Shown here in pieces: positions 45,001 through 55,970 of a stretch of 62,751 nt of DNA. This DNA comes from Apophysomyces variabilis (lineage: Eukaryota > Mucoromycota > Mucoromycetes > Mucorales > Mucoraceae): positions 8,182 to 70,932 of the forward strand of contig MZZL01000381.1 in NCBI GenBank assembly GCA_002749535.1, in the 5' to 3' direction. Every line of letters starts with the position of its first letter. Position 1 is the stretch's first letter. The notes beneath the pieces were generated by a model. The model was not told the DNA's origin. It saw only the letters and a list, made by a program, of their open reading frames with translations, and ran no database searches. The translations under genes and the position numbers were made by a program.

Positions 45001-45809
45001 AAATGGAATGAGTAATGGTGCGTAAAAAGGCTATAGAATGGACAGTGGTAAAAGCCAGAAAGTGCTCGTCCACCACTTTGTGAAAGTTTTCTCATCAGTG
45101 ACTGTCATAACCAGCCTCAACGGTAAGTCTGTACTGTATAAGCTTTAAGAGTACAAAGTTAGTTTATCGCCTTAGTAATACAGTTTGATTGTACTTACTT
45201 TATCATAATTCAAAGACAGCGGGCTGAAGTAATCACTTTTATGCTGAGGGATTTAACTTCTTGTTGAAGTATGAAAGTGTTATTCACAATCAATTGAAAG
45301 ACAGCGAGCTGAAGCAATCGATCTTATGCTGAGGGATTTAACTTCTTGTTGAATTATGAAGGTGTTATTCATGACTGATTGAAAGACAGCAGGCTGAAGT
45401 TATTGTTCTCTGCTGGTGATTAAATTTTATGCTGAGGCATTAACTTCTCAGTATATGATTAACTCCTTTCTGGCAATGAATCATTTCCTAAATGATTTAA
45501 CTTCCATTAGACAATCGGTGTCTTATTAAGCCTAAGATCTTACTGTATAACCAATCTTTTACATAAGAATTAATGTCAGCAATCGATAGCAAAAGATATA
45601 AATACAGGCTGGTTAAAAAGATGTTTATATTATTCACTGCGATCAATCATATTTATCTTCATCCTTTTTACTCATTATAAACTTTCAATCTTAGTCTTCT
45701 ATATTTACCCAAGGTTCTTCTAGCGCCCAGGTACATTGCTTTATCTATACGTTCTACATGATCCTTACCATTCTGTAATCTTACCTTATAGTATGCTGAA
45801 GATATTGAT
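45001..45809. other. hAT-2 segment upstream of its transposase
   Basis: No gene. Three imperfect tandem copies of a ~110-bp unit start near 45216 (AAGACAGCGGGCTGAAGTAA), 45297 and 45383, each with GCTGAGGGATTTAACTTC-like text. This may be promoter or subterminal repeat material. Confidence 0.55.
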
Positions 45810-47987
45810 ATGAATATCAGATCCTCGCCATTGCTTCATCGTGCAGAATCATCCATGTCTCTGGTCTTGGAAGATAACAATGAAACCGAGTCTATTACTC
45901 AAGAATCCGTTGCTGGTAAATCTTTGGCATCAGTTGATGCTAGTTCTCAACCAGAGAAGAAAAGGAAGACCAACTTTAGCTGGATCTACGCAAATGGATG
46001 GGCGATCGTTGACAGGAAAGAGAACAAGATCTGCTGCCAGTTTAAGTTCTCCAACGGCAGCCTATGTGATTATGCCATTGAATATATTGGCAGAACCACT
46101 TCCAACGTGATCAGACATCTGAAGAATAAGCACAAGATCAACGAAGATACTTCTTGCGAAGGCCGTCATAGTTCAGTGATGAGAATTGACACTATGTTGC
46201 AATCCATCAACCAACAAGCTACTAAGTTCCATATGGAAGTGTTTCATCAACTTTTGCTAGAGGATATGATCGCAACAGCCTCTCCATTGTCATCGTCAAA
46301 TTGTTCTACACTTCAGCAGCTATTATACCTTGCTCAATGTGCATCCTCTGAATCTGCTCTTATTTTGCCTAGTCCATCCACGGCTCATCGTGATTTGACA
46401 AAATACTTTGACATGATGGAGGATCGGGTGATCGCAATGTTGGATGAAGAACCATATATCAGCTATACTCTGAATGTATGGACTAACGATTACCTTATTG
46501 CCTTTCTTGGTGTTACAGCCCATTGGATTACTAGCGATTGGAAGCAGAAGTCTATTGTGATTGGATTTAAACCAATTCAGGGCACCCACTCTGCATCAAA
46601 TTTGGCAGATGTGTTTTTGAAGGTTCTTGATCGCATGCATACAAAATCAAAATCATTCTTCATCATGACAGACAATGCGTCTACGATGCTTGCCATAGCA
46701 AGAGAAATAGAGCAATGACTTGGTTAGAATATTTTCAATGCGGCAAAAAACCATGTACCATGTATCAGACACATTATCAACCTGGTTGTGCAGACAGTAA
46801 TCAAGGATAGATTAAAGGCGGAAGCTCCAGTTGACAGTGAAAGTGATGCTGCATTTAACACAGATAGGCCTGTTCATGAAGGAGATAATCACATCAGTAA
46901 GTTTATTCCCACCAAAGCCAAACTGTTTCTTTACTGTCCTTTTCAATTATGTGTAGGTGAAATTCTGAATCGTCTCAGAAAAGAAATTGTGAAAATGCGC
47001 TCATCTTCTCAATGGCGTGAACTGTTCCATAGATGTGTTTGCATGAATAATGGTGACAATGCAAATGGAAACAGCAAAATGGAACTGGCCGTTGACGTTA
47101 GAATTTGATGAAACTCAACACTGAAGATGATTGAGACAGCATTAGAACTTTGACATGCTTACAACTCTATGTGCAGCTTACTTTCCAACGAGCTTCAACA
47201 GTTTGTGCTTTCTCCTAGTGATTGGGAACATATGCAAGAGCTCCGGGAATTCCTAAAACCGTTTGAATATTTCACCAAGCTTTTGTCTGCTTCGTATTAC
47301 CCATCTATCAATTACACCATCCTCGCATATAACAAGCTGTTCAATCATGTGGATGATTATGCAGAAAAAAGCCTAACTGTGGTAAGGAATTTCTATTGAA
47401 TGTACAAGGAGTTTTATTGTTAATTCGTGTACTTCATTGTTATGTAGAGCCCAATGTTACGTAATGGCACCAAACTTGCCTTTGAGAAGATATGCAAGTA
47501 TTACTCTAAGACTGAGGCAGCACTGTATGCTATCAGTACAGTGATGGATCCTAGAACAAAGGACGAATACTAGAAGGAGAACGGCTGGGAGGAAGAATAC
47601 ATTGCATCGTCTATGCGTCAAGTGCACCAGGTCTGGGACAATCACTTCAAGTCTCAGGAGCCAAGTAGCAATTTGCAACAGCTGGTCCCTGACACATTCA
47701 AACTATTCTACACAAAGCGATCAAAAGATGAGCTTGAGGTGTACCTTGCAGAAAGTACAAGCACTGATGACATGGATGTTCTTGAGTATTGGAAGCATCG
47801 CACCATTGAGTGGGCGTCTTTAGTGCAGATGGCAAGACAGTATTTGGCTATTCCGGCGTCTTCAGTACCATCGGAGCATTGTTTTTCACAGATGAAGTTT
47901 TTTGTTCCCTTTGAGCATAATTATCTAAACCCTGACACTGTTAAGGAGCTGGTATTGAGTGATTCATGGCAGCGATCGCTTTTCTAG
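45810..47987 (+). pseudogene. hAT-2 transposase (BED finger, RNase H-like core, hATC), multiple stops
   Basis: Starts MNIRSSPLLHRAES and is homologous along its length to the hAT-1 transposase. It has a BED finger (CCQFKFSNGSLCDY...HLKNKH), WTNDYLIAFLGVTAHWI, TDNASTMLAIA, RHIINLVVQ and hATC (LEYWKHRTIEW...YLAIPASSVPSEHCFSQMKFF). Introns are near 46898-46955 and 47382-47447. Stops include TGA at 46716, TAG at 46725, tandem TGA-TGA at 47106-47111 (where hAT-1 has Arg-Trp), TGA near 47152 and TAG near 47571. All are single C-to-T or G-to-A changes from likely sense codons. Not functional; ends at 47987. Confidence 0.9.
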
Positions 47988-48161
47988 AGAATACTTAGTA
48001 ACTCATATATATATATATAATAAACCCATCTTTCACCCGCCTTGAAACATTCTGTGCCATAAAAGAGAACGGAACTTTTTTTTCACAACACATCTTTTTT
48101 ATGTGTCAGAGCGATGACGTCTTTTCTTCGCTGAACGTTTTTGCTTTTTCTTCTTTTTCCT

Positions 48162-48480
48162 CACTATGACCACAGGGTCAACTAAAAGTAGTAACATTTA
48201 CTACTTTTAGTAAATACTAAAGATGCCCTGTTAGTTATAAAGTAGTAAAAAAGTAGTAACTACTAAAATTCAACTACAATGATAAAGTAGTAGAAAAGTA
48301 GTAACCACTACAATTTTAGACAGCGATCAAGTAGTTAAAAAGTAGTAACCACTAAATTTTGAGACAGCGATCAAGTAGTTAAAAAGTAGTAACTACTAAA
48401 TTTTCAGACAGCGATCAAGTAGTTAAAAAGTAGTGATTACTATAATTCATAGTAGTAGTAAAGTAGTAATAAAGTAGTGA
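48162..48480. repeat. CACTA-2 left subterminal array
   Basis: About four tandem units of GTAGTTAAAAAGTAGTAACC plus AAATTTTGAGACAGCGATCA, with an inner palindromic GTAGTAACATTTACTAC. The array is shared with 1-273. Confidence 0.92.
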
Positions 48481-49500
48481 TGGTAAAGTACGTTTTATTG
48501 GATAAAAGAACCCATGTAATTACACTAAAAAAACTAGTCCTATATTTTTGTTTACATTTACTTACCATGACCAGAAAAGAAAAATATGTGCAAACGCATT
48601 TTAACAAGGATAATAACCTTACAATGAGAACAACGATTAATAAATAGAGTTAACGTTGTCAGCCAAAAAGATTTTCAAAGTAAGCCTCATAGATAGCTGC
48701 AACACAAGGATCTTATGAAATACAAAAAGATGAGTAACTATAAACCATATGAAAAGGATCCTTTACCTTATAGCCGTAATGAAAGTGAGAACAGATTCCA
48801 AGTCATCTGTACAATAGCGATAAAGCAGTGACAATGCCGTTTACTGTGCAAAGCTTTATACTAGTATACTAAAAAAAGAGAGTGTTAAACTTTCAATTAT
48901 AAGCACAGCAATAAGAAGTAAGCAACTCAATTACCTTGGTGAAACTGATTTTGAGTGCTGAAGCTGTACAGTGTTTTGTTTGGAATGAGGCGCAAAAGTG
49001 ATAGTGATAGTTGAGTGTACTATAGGAGGTGTAAGAAGACGTTGTAAGAAATAAACAAATTACCTATTGACTGACAAAAAGCACTACATAGAATGCCCAT
49101 TAGCGCCAACACTAATTGCCTGTAGTATAGAGAGGTTAGCATGTACTTCGTTAGACAATAGTACCTATACAAACAATGTTAGAGTAGAATGAAGGAAAGT
49201 AATGACTTGCACCCCAAAAAAAAACTTTAACCGGTATTAGGAGAGACGAAAAGAAGAACAAAAGAAGAAAAAAAAACGATGGTGGGAACTTTTTACTTGG
49301 TTTTTTGAGTCGATCTTGACACAGATTTTTATTGGTTAAATAGTTCTTATATCTGACGCAACCTATTTTAAACTGTGGCCGCCTGTAACCTTATAGTTCT
49401 GAAATATAAGCAAGTGACTCTTTTACTGTTAGTCATTGCTTTGAGCAGAAAGTCTAACATATGTTTATCAATAAGCATGCAATCAAGACATCACATTTAC
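48481..49500. other. CACTA-2 left internal noncoding region
   Basis: No gene recognised. This is the 3' flank of the accessory gene. Confidence 0.6.
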
Positions 49501-50205
49501 TTACCTGTTACGTTGATTATAAGCATTCTGCCATTTGCGCTTAATCAGACAATCTGCCCCCCAGTAGTTCTCGCAAAGGTCCAAAGGGACACCCATCTCT
49601 AGCGCCATTGCCTCCATAGTAATATAAGCGGCTTTGCACTTTTCACCTGGCACCTTGCTCCAGCTGTGTGTGGTCGCTGAGAAACCACACGCCACTTCTA
49701 GTTGCTGTAACACCGTTTGCGCCTTCTGTCCCAGATGCAGGTACTGGGATTGCAAGAATGACACTGGCGACCGAGGGTGCTCATTGCAGATAAGAAACCG
49801 TAAGCTTCGAAGGATGGAGCTTTTTCCCTGCTGTCTTTTGTGATCCCTCGCTTCTAACCAGTGCAGAGTGGACGTATCCAAGTCAACAGGCAAGTGAGAC
49901 TGTAACAGAATAGGTTGATTCCAAATATCTTTGGGAACCCAGCGGGAAGGGGGAGTTTCACCACGAACAATTGCCATAGGAGCATTGTTTGGAACACTTA
50001 TATCACCCAAGATGCTGAACTGTTGGCTGCCAAACTGCTGGCTACCGAACATAGACAAAGACTCCACCTGCTGTTCCAACATAACCTTGCGCACTGATGC
50101 CTCAACCAAACCAGGAAGCTTCTCATCTATGACCTCGCTCAAGATTCTATGCAATTCTGCGTTTGCATTTTCTCGCCTTTGGTTGTTGTTGGTAGTTGAT
50201 GACAT
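49501..50205 (-). CDS. CACTA-2 accessory protein of unknown function, intact
   Basis: About 234 aa from the ATG at 50205 (MSSTTNNNQRREN); an alternative ATG lies two codons upstream at 50211. The N-terminal helix is charged (LHRILSEVIDEKLPGLVE), the middle has FGSQQFGSQQF, and the C-terminal domain has LRSLRFLICNEH, QLEVACGFSA, MGVPLDLCENYWGA and WQNAYN. The C-terminal domain is shared with the CACTA-1 gene at 42995-43660 despite divergent elements, so it is under constraint. No known domain is recognised. It lies about 890 bp from the transposase, divergently transcribed. A TnpA-like accessory or regulator is a reasonable guess only. Confidence 0.8.
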   Translation of the reverse strand: MSSTTNNNQRRENANAELHRILSEVIDEKLPGLVEASVRKVMLEQQVESLSMFGSQQFGSQQFSILGDISVPNNAPMAIVRGETPPSRWVPKDIWNQPILLQSHLPVDLDTSTLHWLEARDHKRQQGKSSILRSLRFLICNEHPRSPVSFLQSQYLHLGQKAQTVLQQLEVACGFSATTHSWSKVPGEKCKAAYITMEAMALEMGVPLDLCENYWGADCLIKRKWQNAYNQRNR

Positions 50206-50211
50206 TTTCAA

Positions 50212-51096
50212 TAAAAAAATAAAGTGATGTTAAAAGAGATAATAAATACGTACCTTTCAAATCTTACTAGTATTTATATTAGTCGCTAAAAAAAAGCGCG
50301 TCTTCATACGACGTGATGTTGATAATCTGTTCCATGAGTCATAATGAACATCTTCCTGATTTATAATAGAATGGTCGTGTAGAATCACCATAGTCTTCTT
50401 GCAGACTATATATGATAGGTGTAATTGGTGTGTACAGGGACGGATCAACTGTTACTCAAGGAAAATATTGCATAATGATTGGACAGTTGCCATAAATAGC
50501 AGCGCTGAGGTTACTGTTCACTTAGCCAAAACGAAAAATTCAAGCGGTGTTGATATTGCGAATTTTTGTCAATAAAAAGTTTTTAAAAAAGAAAACTACA
50601 ACGACTTTGTAAGAATATGCATGTTACCATTAACACGTTCACTTGTCTTACCTTTATTATTCAGGAATATATGCGATTTCAATCATTCCATGTGGAAATC
50701 AATCCATCATGCTCAACGTGAATCATACTTACCAGCACCAATCATGAACTCACCTTTACAATCGCTCTTTTAATATGCATTACGCGTTAGCTTCCATGTC
50801 GCGTATGAATTCTGACAACAAGGGGAGCCAATCACACTGCGTATACAAGTGTGTCAATTGATGTACAATTGTACTGTCAGTGAAGCTCTTCAAATTACAT
50901 ACGCGCTATATCTGCATGAACCAATACCTGCAAACCTTCGTATGATTACTCACAATAATGACGACCAAGATATTACGATACCATGACAAGATTGGTTGAC
51001 AGAGAAACCAGTCAACAAGCTATCGACAGAGTGAATAAGATATATAAAGTGAAAAAAAAAGGACATCCATATTCAATCTTTTTCTATCAACTCACC
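50212..51096. promoter_or_regulatory. Divergent intergenic region between the CACTA-2 genes
   Basis: The two genes of CACTA-2 are transcribed outward from here. The region is AT-rich, with no motif I can assign beyond general promoter position. The equivalent region in CACTA-1 is about 42285-42994. Confidence 0.4.
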
Positions 51097-54000
51097 ATGA
51101 CCCTTCCAACTATTATTACCTGCCATATCTGCCATGTTACCTTTACTGGACTCAAGCGTTATAACCGCCATAGAAGAGCTTGCTTTATACAGCATGAAAA
51201 GCGAGACATTCGTTTGTTGGAGCTTAACGAAGAGGCTACGGTATAACGATTGTTAAAATAGTGATCGGAATAGTCATTAATATATTATGGTTAGGAAACC
51301 GAGGAACATACCGAAGATGTTGAAGTCCCTGCTGTTGAGAACGATCGAGAGATCGATATCCTGGACTTGATCGACTTGCCAGACAGCGTTAATGAAGAAC
51401 CAGAAGAATATGACCTACTTGATACGCTTTTTGACTTTCCGTCAGACGGTGATGAAGTAGTTGGAGAAGCTATGGAAAGCCAGAACCGTAAGCAATGAAA
51501 GCATGTTCTGCACTTACTGATATGCAAAATAGTCGACTCTGATCCTATGGATCTTTGTTCTGATGAAACGAACGACAGTGCCCATACATTTGAGTATAAG
51601 AAACATACTTCTTGGACGTACATGGAATGCATGAGCGTCAAACTTTACATGGCCGCAGTCAGCTCCAACATCTCTCGTAAGGCTTACGACAACATGGTGA
51701 AGATCTTCAACGAATTCCTTGAAATCGTGCAAAACGGTTAGTGTCATTTCATTGTGCATTTCACGTTTCTTACCAACATGTAGATCGGAATCAGCGACAC
51801 TGCCCTCTGCTCAGTTACCACTTGTCTGACAAGCTGGTAAAAGAGGAATATGATGTACAGCCGGAAGTATATGACGTATGTCGTAACGGTTGTATCTTGT
51901 ACATGAAAGACGAACCTAAGACTGTCTGCAACGAATGCAAAGAAAGCTGATACAAGGAATCTAACAAGCGCCAGGCAAATGGCGAACCCATTTTGCAGCC
52001 AGCGCAGACAATGAAGATCCTTCCAATTGCTGGACAGCTGGCTCGCATGCTTGGTGATGAGGAGACGCGCAAGCTCCTGTCCTACCGCCATAATTTCCAG
52101 AACGAGGAAGGGATGTACAGGGACATCTTTGACGGGACAGTATACCAATCGCTATGCCACGATAAGGACCTGTTCAGAGGAATGCACGACATCGCCCTGA
52201 CGTTGTACGTCGATGGCTTCCAACCGTTTAACACGAGCAAAACTTCTTTGACAATGTTGCATCTTGTTGTTCTCAACTTTGATTCCTCTATTCGGTAAGT
52301 ATCAGATTTGAATTAAGTAATTACGCTAACTTTAAGATCCTTACCATGCACAGATATGAGAATCACAATATGCTCCAAATTGGTATCACTCCTGGTCCAA
52401 GAAACCCAAGGGACCTGTGGACGTTCCTTGAGCCTACGCTTCGTGAGCTGCGTCAATTGGAAAATGATGGTATGGTTGTCAAGTTGCTGGATGGTACGCG
52501 ATTCAGGGCAAGAGTACACCTGCTACTAGCCACTGGTGACATTCCTGCTGCCGCCAGTCTTTGCAATCATGCCACCTTTTCACATACGTATGGCTGTCGA
52601 CAATGTTTGATTGAGGGAAAAAAGACGACTGGCATGTACTTCATTCCGAACCAACAGCAAACTTTTACCATGCGATCGGTGGAGCAGTACAAACAAGGTG
52701 ACGAGGTACGTTGCGTTTACTTCACAGATCAGGCATAAGATGCTGACAAGCTGTCATATCACCTTTGCAATATCAACAGGATAGAGGTATCAGGGCGCCA
52801 GTTCCATTTGCACACCTACGATCGTTCACAGGATCTTTGTTCTTTGGGCTCGATGAGATGCATCTGCTCGGGCATGGATTGGCAAGACTTCTGTGGAACT
52901 TGTTGCTCAACGATAAACAAAAGTTTGGTGACAACACGATCACAGAACAATATCCTTTCAAGCTAAAGACAGGTATCACTTTGCGTATGATTGGAGATGC
53001 AGTACAGAGCTCTCGCCAGTATATGCCTACTGCATTTCAGGGTAAATGGAACAATACAGCAACTGATTCAGGCCATTACCGGGCAGTCGACTGGCTAGAC
53101 TTCCTTTTGTACGTTGTTCCCACCATCATAGTCGACAGCTTGGAGCAAGATGAGACCCGTTTTGCAGTTCTGAAATTGATCCTTGCTTGTCAAATAAGTT
53201 TGCAGTGGGAAATCAGTGCAGCAGATCTGAGCACTGTTGAACGGTATGTTATTATATAGAAATATATACTGTATCTAATACCTTCTTTTCGTCGTTTAGA
53301 AACATTTGTGAATGGCAGTCTTTCCTGTTGGCGCACTACAACAATGGCAAAGGAACACTTAGACCACCGGTATTTACCATCATGCAACATTACCTTTCAC
53401 ACATTGCCAGTACATTGCGCAATCTTGGCCCTCTACGTTCCTTTTCCGCACGCTGTATGGAACGTACCAACGGTCTGTACAAAAAGATGATCCGATCAAT
53501 GGCCGCCCCAGGACAAAACGCAAGCAATCTTATTGAGAAGCTGGCAGCTTTCCGTTTCGTAGAACGTGTGCATCCACAATTGCAACAGTCAGTACCATAT
53601 GATGAGTTATCCTATCTGTCCCCAACATCAGAATCCACTGAACCACAGATATGGAGACCTTACCATAAAGAAATCGACCTGCATTCATTTCTCGGAATAG
53701 AGGGCATCACAGGAGATATGCTGCGAAACGCATTAGCCAGTTTCTGGATGAGTCACTGCAAGTTTGAAGCAAGTATGCCGGTAGACGATGTTATTCCGCA
53801 ACTACATCCACACTTCCTGTTGGCCGGTCGCGTATGGAAAGATAGCTGCGTTTATGCCAGTAAACTCCATGACCGCCAACATGGATCGAACAGATGTAAC
53901 TCGCTTGCTATATATGAGTTCACCAAGATGAGGTAAGATGCCCGGTCGTTTTATCATACAATGCCTTACACGTTTTCAATCTTCATTTAGTCGGTCTGGA

Positions 54001-54306
54001 CGAGAACATCGTGAAGTGTTTGTTGGTGAAACACAATTTTTTATTTACCATCAACACGACACTGACAAGCGGATTCTGGCTGTTGTGCGTTTCTACCGAA
54101 ATTTTCGGCAGGAACGCGATCGGTTTCCGGTCCTCATCAAGAACCCGTCTGATTCCGGGATGCTGAAGGTTGTTGACGTTGGGGGGTTAAACGAAGCTGC
54201 TGGATTGATTCCAAAGGTGAATTCCACTACACAGTTTCATATTGTTTGGCCGTATGGAAAAACCAACAGAAGGTTCAAGTTCGGCAACCCCAGCTCCCTT
54301 GGGTAG
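51097..54306 (+). pseudogene. CACTA-2 Tnp2-like transposase, one premature TGA
   Basis: The ATG at 51097 begins MTLPTIITCHIC, with an N-terminal Cys2-His-Cys finger (CHICHVTF...RHRRAC). Seven short introns separate eight exons whose boundaries correspond to CACTA-1. The core shows MLGDEETRKLLSYRH, LTLYVDGFQPFN, LLLATGDIPAAASLCNH, YGCRQCLIEGKKTTGMYF, FFGLDEMHLLGHG, HYRAVDWLDFLL, ARCMERTNGLYKK, FVGETQFFIYHQH and a WPYGK C-terminus. A TGA at 51948-51950 replaces the Arg of the CACTA-1 motif CGKARY, consistent with CGA to TGA. No other stop is seen in the exons. Confidence 0.88.
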
Positions 54307-54880
54307 TCACGACCTTTTTTTTTTCCCCACTGCCAACTTCTTTCTGGTATTGCTTACGTAGTCTTTTCTTTCCTCTTTTTTCTTTTCTTCCTTTTTCTCT
54401 ATTCCCTTGTTGTTATTTTTTGTTTGACTTATAAATTATTTTAGTAAACCTTGCCTCATCCTTGTCATACTTCTACCTTATAAAGTTGTCCCAATTAACT
54501 ATGTAATGCCCCAATCACATCCCATCACACCAAGCGTCATAGTATCAAAGGACCATATAGTTATAGTGATTTCATCCCATCCGTTTTAATAAATTCAGTC
54601 CTGTTAAGAACGTATTTGCTATTGACCATAATCACCTTCAGAACACTGTCTAACTTACAAATATATTATACTGAAACCTTTCAGATTCATAGTAAATCCC
54701 ACTTAACAAGTAGACATTCATAAATACTAGAAGTGTAGACACATTAGCATCACCAGAAGTAACTTTTACTTGAAGCGATCAGTTTCTAAAGCAGAATATC
54801 AGATATTACTAAAAAAAAATACAATAGCTACCATTAGTGAACTTTTGCCACGCTAACGAATTAATCACTATTTTTAGAGC
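54307..54880. other. CACTA-2 right internal noncoding region
   Basis: Pyrimidine-rich just after the stop codon, then AT-rich. No gene. Confidence 0.6.
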
Positions 54881-55115
54881 ATATTAGCTACTTTAGCACG
54901 TTCACTACTTTTAGAGTGGATTTACTACTTTCAGTGTAGCTTTCACTACTTTTAGAGTAGACTCACTACTTTTAGTACGCACTTCACTACTTTTAGTGAG
55001 AAATTCACTACTTTTAGTGATTTTACTACTTTTAGTACAGATTTACTACTTTTAGTGCGTTTTCACTACTTTTAGTGCGTTTTCACTACTTTTAGTGAGG
55101 TCTGTGACCATAGTG
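54881..55115. repeat. CACTA-2 right subterminal array
   Basis: About ten units of TCACTACTTTTAGTG with variable spacers, running up to the tip. The core word CACTACTTTTAGTG is itself nearly palindromic. Confidence 0.92.
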
Positions 55116-55118
55116 CCT

Positions 55119-55615
55119 ATTCTTGCTTCACTCTTATCTTCCTTAAAAACTTGACAAAGCATGCCTCATCTCTATATATTAGAAGCAATAATGGAAGTTT
55201 TTTTACTCTTGTCTATGGCTTGCATTACTTTTAAGACAGACCTTATATGCAATCACTCCGTTATGGCAATCCCAATAAAAACGTCTAAAACTTACACAAC
55301 ACCGCGCTTAAACCTTTCCATTCAACTGAACCAAAATTAGAAACGTAGTTAAAACTTCGTATGCATTTCTACAGGTCAAAATCGGTTAATGTAACTTCCC
55401 AATGCTGCATTGTTATATATGCTCTTAAGATCTCTTTTCACTTAAATAATGTTCCACTTGACTCGAGTTGACTTGTAACTTGAGTCAAGTCAAAGCAAGT
55501 CAACTCAAGTCAACTTTTTCTTTGACTTGAGTCAACTCGAGTTAAAAGTTTATTCAAGTCAAGTCAACTTGAGTTAATGCTTGACTCGAGTTAACTTGAC
55601 TCATAGTGAACCCTA
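55119..55615. other. hAT-2 right terminal region
   Basis: Noncoding. From 55450 on it is packed with GACTCGAGTT/CAAGTCAACT words, matching the left subterminal array, and ends GTGAACCCTA at 55615. Confidence 0.85.
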
Positions 55616-55623
55616 ATTAAGCT

Positions 55624-55926
55624 ATTTAAACTCAGGTTAACTGATATACTGATTACTGTCATGCAACTGGGTTTTAGGTGCATACAATCAATGGATCTGA
55701 TCTTGTATTGTTCCTTGGAAACTATTATTGTATCAAGAACATCTGATTCGTTCTATTATTTAATCTTGCATTATCAAAATAAGCCTCATGAAAAGTTTTA
55801 CGATCTTAGTTGAAAAGGTATTTACATTTAATATAAATAATCATTAAGAGAAATAAAATTGATCAATACCTTTTAGTCTGGTTAATCACTGGTCTTTTAT
55901 CTTATTGTCTACTTTTGTATTCAACA
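55624..55926 (+). repeat. Ty3-C 5' LTR, remaining 303 bp
   Basis: Continues the LTR from 37239 in register with the 3' LTR. Ends TTCAACA at 55926 and is followed by TTTTTTTAACC instead of a TGG priming site. Confidence 0.95.
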
Positions 55927-55970
55927 TTTTTTTAACCTTATCTTTTTTTTTCAATCACTTTTATTGTACT

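Larger units (their letters stand above)
48162..55115 (+). mobile_element. CACTA-2: complete CACTA (EnSpm) element, 6954 bp
   Basis: Tips are CACTATGACCACAGGGTC and, inverted on the right, CACTATGGTCACAGACCTC. The 3-bp TSD is CCT (48159-48161 and 55116-55118). It has a subterminal array at each end, an accessory gene on the minus strand and a Tnp2-like transposase on the plus strand: the same divergent layout as CACTA-1 in opposite orientation. Its left 273 bp are almost identical to the element end at 1-273. Confidence 0.97.
37240..55615 (+). mobile_element. hAT-2 DNA transposon carrying two CACTA elements (18,376 bp)
   Basis: Tips are TAGGGTTCAC and, on the right, GTGAACCCTA. The perfect 8-bp TSD is ATTAAGCT (37232-37239 and 55616-55623). 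Subterminal arrays of GACTCGAGTT/AACTTGAGTC words lie at about 37253-37400 and 55450-55600. Subtracting CACTA-1, CACTA-2 and their TSD copies leaves 4350 bp, the size expected for a hAT and close to hAT-1 (3825 bp). Its transposase (45810-47987) is homologous to that of hAT-1, and both share the tip TAGGG(A/T)TC. Confidence 0.95.
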
